Source: an uncultured Gammaproteobacteria bacterium (GTDB lineage: Bacteria > Pseudomonadota > Gammaproteobacteria > Pseudomonadales > Halieaceae). Taken from it: 47,472 nt of DNA. Under the pieces are notes generated by a model. That model ran no database searches. It was not told where the DNA came from and was given only the letters and a program-made list of their open reading frames with translations. Of this stretch, positions 42,887 through 47,472 are shown in pieces. Location of the stretch: contig CABYJX010000011.1 of NCBI GenBank assembly GCA_902519405.1, positions 1 through 47,472 of the forward strand, read 5' to 3'. How positions within the stretch are numbered: position 1 is the stretch's first letter; each line of letters starts with the position of its first letter. A program made the position numbers and the translations under genes.

Positions 42887-44851
42887 TTAATCTGTTAGCT
42901 GAAGACCACAATCTTGGGCTACTTGAAAGTTCGCAGAAAAGCTATTTCTGACATCAATTTCGTCAAAATTAACTCTTACTTGCTGATTCAGTTGAAACTT
43001 TCTAGTCTTACTTTTTAGAGTGGCAGTCCACTTGTCAAAACTAAATTTTTCAGGATCTTTTCTTAGATCAACGACGCCAGCAAGCCCATTCGATTTTAGG
43101 CGAACAGTGAAGCCACTGCTGTTTATATGAGATATTACCCCGTCGAATTCGCGTAATCCTTCCAGCTTTAATCGTTGCAAATAATTTCCTGCAAGCCAAT
43201 TTTCTGCATCGGAGACTGTTTTTCTTGTATTGTTAATTCTATCTTGAATCAGTCTCAAAAGTTTTGAAGTGACGAAATCGGCCTGGCCGCCGCGTAAAAT
43301 AGATTTAATTTGAATGTGCGTTAAAAAATCTATACATTTCCTAAGAGGTGATGTGCAGTTTGCATAAGCATTTATATTCATGCCCATATGAGGGCTAGGC
43401 TTAACTGATAATTCTGCTCGGGCAAGCAGTCTATTGACCATAGATCTGAGCGGTAGCGACTGCGTTTTTGAAGATAAGGTATTTATTATTTCTCGATAGT
43501 CGGAAAGACCGTTTAGATTTTTGGATGTCAATTTATCGCAATGAAGATTTAGGAAGTGCTTAACTTCCTCCTGACGATCTTGACGAAAGCCTGAGTGATT
43601 AACAAAGGGGCCAGTAGCATTATTTAGAGAGAGAAAATCAGCTGCACTTCGATTCGTTGCCACCATACATTCTTCTACAAGTTTCTGAGATAGTAGCTTT
43701 TCATAAGGTTCTATTACCTCAATTTGTTTTTCATCGTTTAAAACCCAACGATATTCCTGCCTAGGTTCCATTACCAATTCATTTTTTTCTCTCCAAGAAC
43801 GTAGTGCTCTATAAAGCTGATAAAGTGGCTCGAGCGGAGTTGCATGGCTCAGTAGCTCATCACTCTGACCATTTAGATATTGATCCACTAAATAGTACGA
43901 CAACTTTGCCTTGGATCTGACTATCGCCTCATAAAATTCATAGTTTATTATCTCACCTTCATCACTGATACTCATTTTGCATACAATCGCGTTTCGCTCT
44001 TGGTTCTCCTCAAGTGCAAATAGCTCTCTTACTAGTATCTCTGGCAGCATTGGAATAAGATCGCCATGCAAATAAATGGAAGTTGCTCGTTCGCAAATTT
44101 CTTTGAATAATGCGCTATCCGGCCTGATCTTTGAGGAGGGATCGGCTATAGCAACATAAAGATTCCATCCATTAGCATCTACTTCGGCGTATAAAGCGTC
44201 GTCAATATCTTGAGTCCTAGCAGCGTCAATAGAGACAAAGTCTTTGTCAACAAGATTTTTTTGATGTGATCGTTCTAATGAGTTTGGTGCCTCGATAAAC
44301 TTTTTGATCTCTTTCATGCTGGATGGAGACCAGTCACTAGAGATATTGTATTTTTTTGTGCAATAGATATTTTCGATATTGGGTGTATCTCTATTTCCTA
44401 AAATCTCAAGGATCTCGGCCTGTGGTCTTCCGTCGACAATGGGATGCTTTAATAATTTACAATGTACGTAATCTCCTTCAATCACTCCTCTTCTTGATCT
44501 AGGGGGAATAAAAATCCATCTTGATACTTGTGTTAGATCTGGCTTAACAAAAAGCGCTTTTCCTTTAGCTACGCACTGACCGGTAAATTCGTAAATTTTA
44601 CTCGATACTAACTTGTGGATTTCAGCAATTATCCGGTTTTCCTTGCCTGGCTTGATGCAGATTCCTACGCGGTCAGAAGGAAAAGCCTTCAACATTTCAT
44701 CAGGAGGTACAAAAATCTCCCTCCCATCGTCCAAAATTGCAAAACCATACCTTGCTTGGGTTCCCTTAATAGTGGCTTCGGCCCACTCTTTCTCAGACTC
44801 CATTTTATTTTTGAGATCTTTAAGCTGAGCAAGAGAATTCTGATTTAACAT
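42887..44851 (-). CDS. rnb: Exoribonuclease II (RNB family)
   Basis: A processive 3'-5' exoribonuclease of 654 residues, the size of RNase II and shorter than RNase R. N-terminal cold-shock-like domains (about 25-165) are followed by the RNB catalytic domain (about 200-530) with the metal-binding acid cluster D209, D215, D217, D218 in SIDAARTQDIDDAL. A C-terminal S1-like domain spans about 570-650. The segment NAYANCTSPLRKCIDF is also typical of RNB proteins. It converges with asnS and is divergent from psd. Lack of the lysine-rich tail of RNase R supports the RNase II call. Confidence 0.88.
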   Translation of the reverse strand: MLNQNSLAQLKDLKNKMESEKEWAEATIKGTQARYGFAILDDGREIFVPPDEMLKAFPSDRVGICIKPGKENRIIAEIHKLVSSKIYEFTGQCVAKGKALFVKPDLTQVSRWIFIPPRSRRGVIEGDYVHCKLLKHPIVDGRPQAEILEILGNRDTPNIENIYCTKKYNISSDWSPSSMKEIKKFIEAPNSLERSHQKNLVDKDFVSIDAARTQDIDDALYAEVDANGWNLYVAIADPSSKIRPDSALFKEICERATSIYLHGDLIPMLPEILVRELFALEENQERNAIVCKMSISDEGEIINYEFYEAIVRSKAKLSYYLVDQYLNGQSDELLSHATPLEPLYQLYRALRSWREKNELVMEPRQEYRWVLNDEKQIEVIEPYEKLLSQKLVEECMVATNRSAADFLSLNNATGPFVNHSGFRQDRQEEVKHFLNLHCDKLTSKNLNGLSDYREIINTLSSKTQSLPLRSMVNRLLARAELSVKPSPHMGMNINAYANCTSPLRKCIDFLTHIQIKSILRGGQADFVTSKLLRLIQDRINNTRKTVSDAENWLAGNYLQRLKLEGLREFDGVISHINSSGFTVRLKSNGLAGVVDLRKDPEKFSFDKWTATLKSKTRKFQLNQQVRVNFDEIDVRNSFSANFQVAQDCGLQLTD

Positions 44852-45017
44852 ATTATTTTTCTTTTAATATTATAATTGTGGCTCTGACAAAATTTATCAT
44901 AGTAATCGATTCGAGCTTTGGCTAGTGGATGACTACAAAAACTCATATTTCCTCCTTCGCAGTTTACCCAAATTTATATTGTCCTTCGAGGAGAATCGAA
45001 AAATGGTCTGAGTACGC

Positions 45018-45023
45018 TATAAT
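45018..45023 (+). promoter_or_regulatory. Candidate -10 element for psd
   Basis: A perfect TATAAT lies 31 bases upstream of the psd ATG, in the 203-base divergent gap between the RNase II gene and psd. No good -35 hexamer is found at 16-18 bases, so this may be an activator-dependent promoter or a chance match. The rest of this gap is AT-rich with no other feature seen. Confidence 0.35.
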
Positions 45024-45054
45024 AGTTGTCAATATATAGTTTCAGTAGACCAGA

Positions 45055-45909
45055 ATGTCGGACTTCCTCTTTCTACTTCTTCAAAAAATTGTTCCCCAAA
45101 GGTCTTTATCTGCTTTGTGCGCTCGAGTTGCCGGTTGTCAAAAGCCAAAATGGTTCAAGAATTCTCTGATCAAAGTCTTTGTGAAAATTTTCGATGTAGA
45201 TATGCGCGAAGCTTTTGAGACCGATATTAGCAGGTATGCTAATTTTAATGATTTTTTTACTCGTCCCTTAAAGTCTGGATCAAGACCAATCGGAAGTTCC
45301 GACATAGTTTCTCCCGCCGATGGCACTATTAGTCAGTTCGGATTGATAAAACGTGAATCTTTAGTTCAGGCAAAGGGTCGGTTTTTCTTGCTATCAGAAT
45401 TGCTAGGGTCGAGTCAAAAGTTGCCTCAAGAAGATTTTCAGGATGGGGCATTTCTTACTATCTACTTGTCACCTAGTGACTATCATCGATTTCATATGCC
45501 AGTTTCAGGTGATCTTTTATCTACACGCTATATTCCAGGTAAATTATTTTCTGTAAATGATATCACAGCAAAAAAACTAGAAAACTTATATGCTCGTAAT
45601 GAGAGATATATCGCAAACTTTTCGAATGAGAATAGTTATTTTTCGATAGTAGCAGTCGGAGCTATGATCGTAGCTGGTATTGAGACTGTTTGGTCTGGAA
45701 CAGTTGCCTCAAGCGCTTTAACGTCCGAAAAATGTGAGCATCAATATCTAGAAAAATTTTTCCATCTCGATAAGGGTGAGGAGATTGGCCGTTTTAAGTT
45801 CGGATCTACCGTAATAATATTATTTCCAAGAGGAACAATTAATTGGGAAAAAAAATTATATCCAGGACAACGAATCAGGATGGGCGAATCAATCGCTAAC
45901 TATAAGTAG
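45055..45909 (+). CDS. psd: Phosphatidylserine decarboxylase proenzyme
   Basis: Inner-membrane-associated enzyme that makes phosphatidylethanolamine from phosphatidylserine. 284 residues. Self-cleavage between G250 and S251 in the FGST motif gives the alpha chain with a pyruvoyl N-terminus. Catalytic residues are expected at D89 in SPADG and in SDYHRFHMP. The FGST in place of the usual LGST is a mild variation. Its end is 23 bases from that of the convergent rsgA gene; in E. coli psd and rsgA lie in the same direction, so orientation differs here. Confidence 0.95.
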   Translation: MSDFLFLLLQKIVPQRSLSALCARVAGCQKPKWFKNSLIKVFVKIFDVDMREAFETDISRYANFNDFFTRPLKSGSRPIGSSDIVSPADGTISQFGLIKRESLVQAKGRFFLLSELLGSSQKLPQEDFQDGAFLTIYLSPSDYHRFHMPVSGDLLSTRYIPGKLFSVNDITAKKLENLYARNERYIANFSNENSYFSIVAVGAMIVAGIETVWSGTVASSALTSEKCEHQYLEKFFHLDKGEEIGRFKFGSTVIILFPRGTINWEKKLYPGQRIRMGESIANYK

Positions 45910-45932
45910 TGTCAAATCTATTGGTCATGCAG

Positions 45933-46928
45933 CTAAGAGTTATCTCTCGATGACTCTGTTATACGATGAAAGCTATTTAACCTCATTCCCGCAATAAGGC
46001 CTTTGCTAACCGCTTCCTTTATGGCGCAGTCTGGTTCAGAACGATGCTTACAATTTCTAAATCGGCATTTACCAATAAAAGGAGAAAATTCCTTAAAGGA
46101 ATTTTCTACCTCTGTCTTTGAAATATGCCATAAATCGAATTCTCTAATACCAGGTGAATCAATAATAGACCCATTCACATTTGTATCTATATTGAATAGC
46201 TGCGCGACGGTAGTAGTATGTGTGCCTTGGTGAATGCCCTTGGAAATTGGACCAACTGCAGAAACCTCTCGATCTAGAAGATCGTTTATCAAAGAAGACT
46301 TTCCGACTCCAGACTGACCTACCAAAATACTTGTCTTACCTTTTAGAATCTTTTTTAAATCACGGGTTCGATGTGTTTTTGCAGACGTGGGCACAATTTC
46401 ATAATCCAGTTGTTCATAGACACTTAGCAAGTCCCACATAGATTTTTTACCTTTAACATCCTCTTCTAAAAGATCAGATTTATTTAGTACCAAAACTGGC
46501 GTTATATCGAGAGTTTCGGAAGCAACGAGATATCGGTCAATAAGTTCGGGTTGAGGAGTTGGCACACATGCCACCACGACCAAGATGAAATCTATATTGG
46601 CTGCAATAGGACAAAGCTTTTTATGAGAGTTTAGTCGAGATAGTTCATTTTTCCTCGGTAATTTCGCAATAATTTCACCCCTTAAACCTCTATCAACCTC
46701 AGATTTATCCGGCTGCATCAGTACTTTGTCTCCAGCCACTAATTGACTGATTGCTGTTCTGGGATGGCATTTATAACGAAAATTATTTTCGTCTTGTACT
46801 ATGATTTTATTTCCGTAATTGGCAACTACAACAGCCGAAGAAGTTTTAATCTCATCTTTAATAGGCTGATTGGAGCCTAGATTATTATCGGGATTATTTA
46901 TTTTTCCAGCCTCTTTTTGCGTAACCAA
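45933..46928 (-). CDS. rsgA: Small-subunit ribosome-dependent GTPase RsgA
   Basis: Circularly permuted GTPase involved in late maturation of the 30S subunit. About 331 residues: OB-fold N-terminal domain (about 30-95, with VAGDKVLMQP), the permuted G domain with NKSD (G4) preceding GQSGVGKSSLIN (G1) and DSPGIREFDL (G3), and a C-terminal zinc finger CRFRNCKHRSEPDC. The annotated start is a TTG with no clear ribosome binding site; no ATG is close in frame, so the N-terminus is uncertain by a few residues. It is divergent from orn, as in E. coli. Confidence 0.95.
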   Translation of the reverse strand: MVTQKEAGKINNPDNNLGSNQPIKDEIKTSSAVVVANYGNKIIVQDENNFRYKCHPRTAISQLVAGDKVLMQPDKSEVDRGLRGEIIAKLPRKNELSRLNSHKKLCPIAANIDFILVVVACVPTPQPELIDRYLVASETLDITPVLVLNKSDLLEEDVKGKKSMWDLLSVYEQLDYEIVPTSAKTHRTRDLKKILKGKTSILVGQSGVGKSSLINDLLDREVSAVGPISKGIHQGTHTTTVAQLFNIDTNVNGSIIDSPGIREFDLWHISKTEVENSFKEFSPFIGKCRFRNCKHRSEPDCAIKEAVSKGLIAGMRLNSFHRITESSRDNS

Positions 46929-47046
46929 TATATGCGAATAAAAACATTTCTAAATTTAAGGTAGAAATTTGATTATTCTGGTCTTAGTTCGTACTGTCGA
47001 GTTATTTTGATACACTTTATCAAATATCTGAGTGATGGACGGCACT

Positions 47047-47472
47047 ATGATTGATGAATGCAATTTAGTCTGGATAGATCTGGAAATGTCTGGACTGAAT
47101 CCCGCTACAGATAGAATTTTAGAAATAGCTACTCTAGTGACTAACCAGAATCTAGACACATTGGCAGAAGGCCCTGTTATTGCAATAAACCAAACTAGTG
47201 AAGTTATTGATTATATGGATGATTGGAATACGTACCATCATACCCGATCAGGCTTAATTGAAAGAGTCCGCCGCAGTCTATGTGATGAAAGATCAGCGTC
47301 AGAACAAATATTAAATTTCCTGGCTAAGTGGGTTCCCCCACAAACATCTCCCATGTGCGGTAATACAATTTGCCAAGACCGAAGATTCATGGCTCGATAC
47401 ATGCCGGAGCTGGAGAAATTTTTCCATTACAGAAATCTTGATGTCAGTACGATCAAAATACTTACAGAACGT
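47047..47472 (+). CDS. orn: Oligoribonuclease, N-terminal part (cut by window edge)
   Basis: The frame is open to the end of the window: the first 142 residues of a protein expected to be about 180 long. The start [19 protein letters not shown] aligns with the E. coli oligoribonuclease N-terminus and carries the first two DEDDh metal residues in DLEMSGL. Further conserved blocks are [29 protein letters not shown] (third acidic residue) and [10 protein letters not shown]. The last catalytic His and Asp fall outside the window. It degrades 2-5-nt RNAs and pGpG to mononucleotides. ATG at 47035 is an alternative start 12 bases upstream. It is divergent from rsgA. Confidence 0.95.
   Translation, partial: MIDECNLVWIDLEMSGLNPATDRILEIATLVTNQNLDTLAEGPVIAINQTSEVIDYMDDWNTYHHTRSGLIERVRRSLCDERSASEQILNFLAKWVPPQTSPMCGNTICQDRRFMARYMPELEKFFHYRNLDVSTIKILTER

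Noticed and set aside
46920-46950. Upstream ATG (MFLFAYWLRKKRL) as the start of rsgA
   Set aside because: It is out of frame with rsgA and meets a stop after 15 codons.

Overview
The window is a gene-dense, low-GC (roughly 40 percent by eye) bacterial chromosome segment with no rRNA, tRNA, insertion sequence, prophage or CRISPR array visible. Gene content and order point to a gammaproteobacterium, probably a marine lineage near Pseudomonadales/Cellvibrionales. The argC - DUF6776-like - erpA / anmK - M23 peptidase / tyrS neighbourhood, the Mg-type HemB, HemJ in place of other protoporphyrinogen oxidases, and the psd / rsgA / orn group all fit that placement. The lineage call is inference from synteny and protein features only.

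Layout. 1-6.7 kb: C-terminal end of a DUF2333 protein, a PfkB/adenosine-kinase-like protein, PBP1B (mrcB) with a TPR lipoprotein, a ModF-like tandem ABC ATPase and a Nudix hydrolase. 6.7-10.2 kb: heme synthesis block hemL-hemB with a secreted Cys-containing protein, plus hemJ. 10.4-15.1 kb: argC, a membrane-anchored protein, erpA, and divergently anmK and an M23 endopeptidase. 15.2-19.4 kb: tyrS, sixA, a Kazal-type lipoprotein, a DAACS symporter and a YcbL-like metallo-hydrolase. 33.9-47.5 kb: thioesterase, gamma-glutamyltransferase, an unknown small protein, pdxH, cinA, Fe-alcohol dehydrogenase, nitronate monooxygenase-like protein, asnS, RNase II, psd, rsgA and the start of orn.

The striking part is the minus-strand block from 33.7 kb down to 19.4 kb, about a dozen tightly packed genes whose products are nearly all envelope proteins. 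In transcription order it encodes: a periplasmic TPR protein with a TonB-C-like end, a lipoprotein with a perfect (Ser-Ser-Gly)11 tract, a glycine-zipper lipoprotein, a single-pass TPR protein with a PEGA-like end, a single-pass protein with five PEGA-like repeats and a formylglycine-enzyme-fold domain, a MotA/TolQ/ExbB channel, a cytoplasmic protein that looks like a divergent actin/Hsp70-fold protein with an FHA-like tail, two N-terminally anchored von Willebrand A proteins, two more lipoproteins, an M48 metalloprotease and a possible 31-residue protein. No TolR/ExbD/MotB gene is present. The two vWA proteins share a short transmembrane motif (SFLD..xCGFGAV) containing one aspartate, placed where the B-subunit of an ExbB-type motor would have its ion-carrying aspartate. 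I propose that the block encodes an uncharacterised ion-driven envelope machine. I know of no characterised system with this composition, and the function is unknown.

Other points of note: a probable one-base frameshift at the end of one vWA gene, a missing catalytic glutamate in the first ATPase domain of the ModF-like protein, and a Kazal-type protease-inhibitor lipoprotein overlapping a symporter gene. No stretch longer than about 210 bases lacks a gene.
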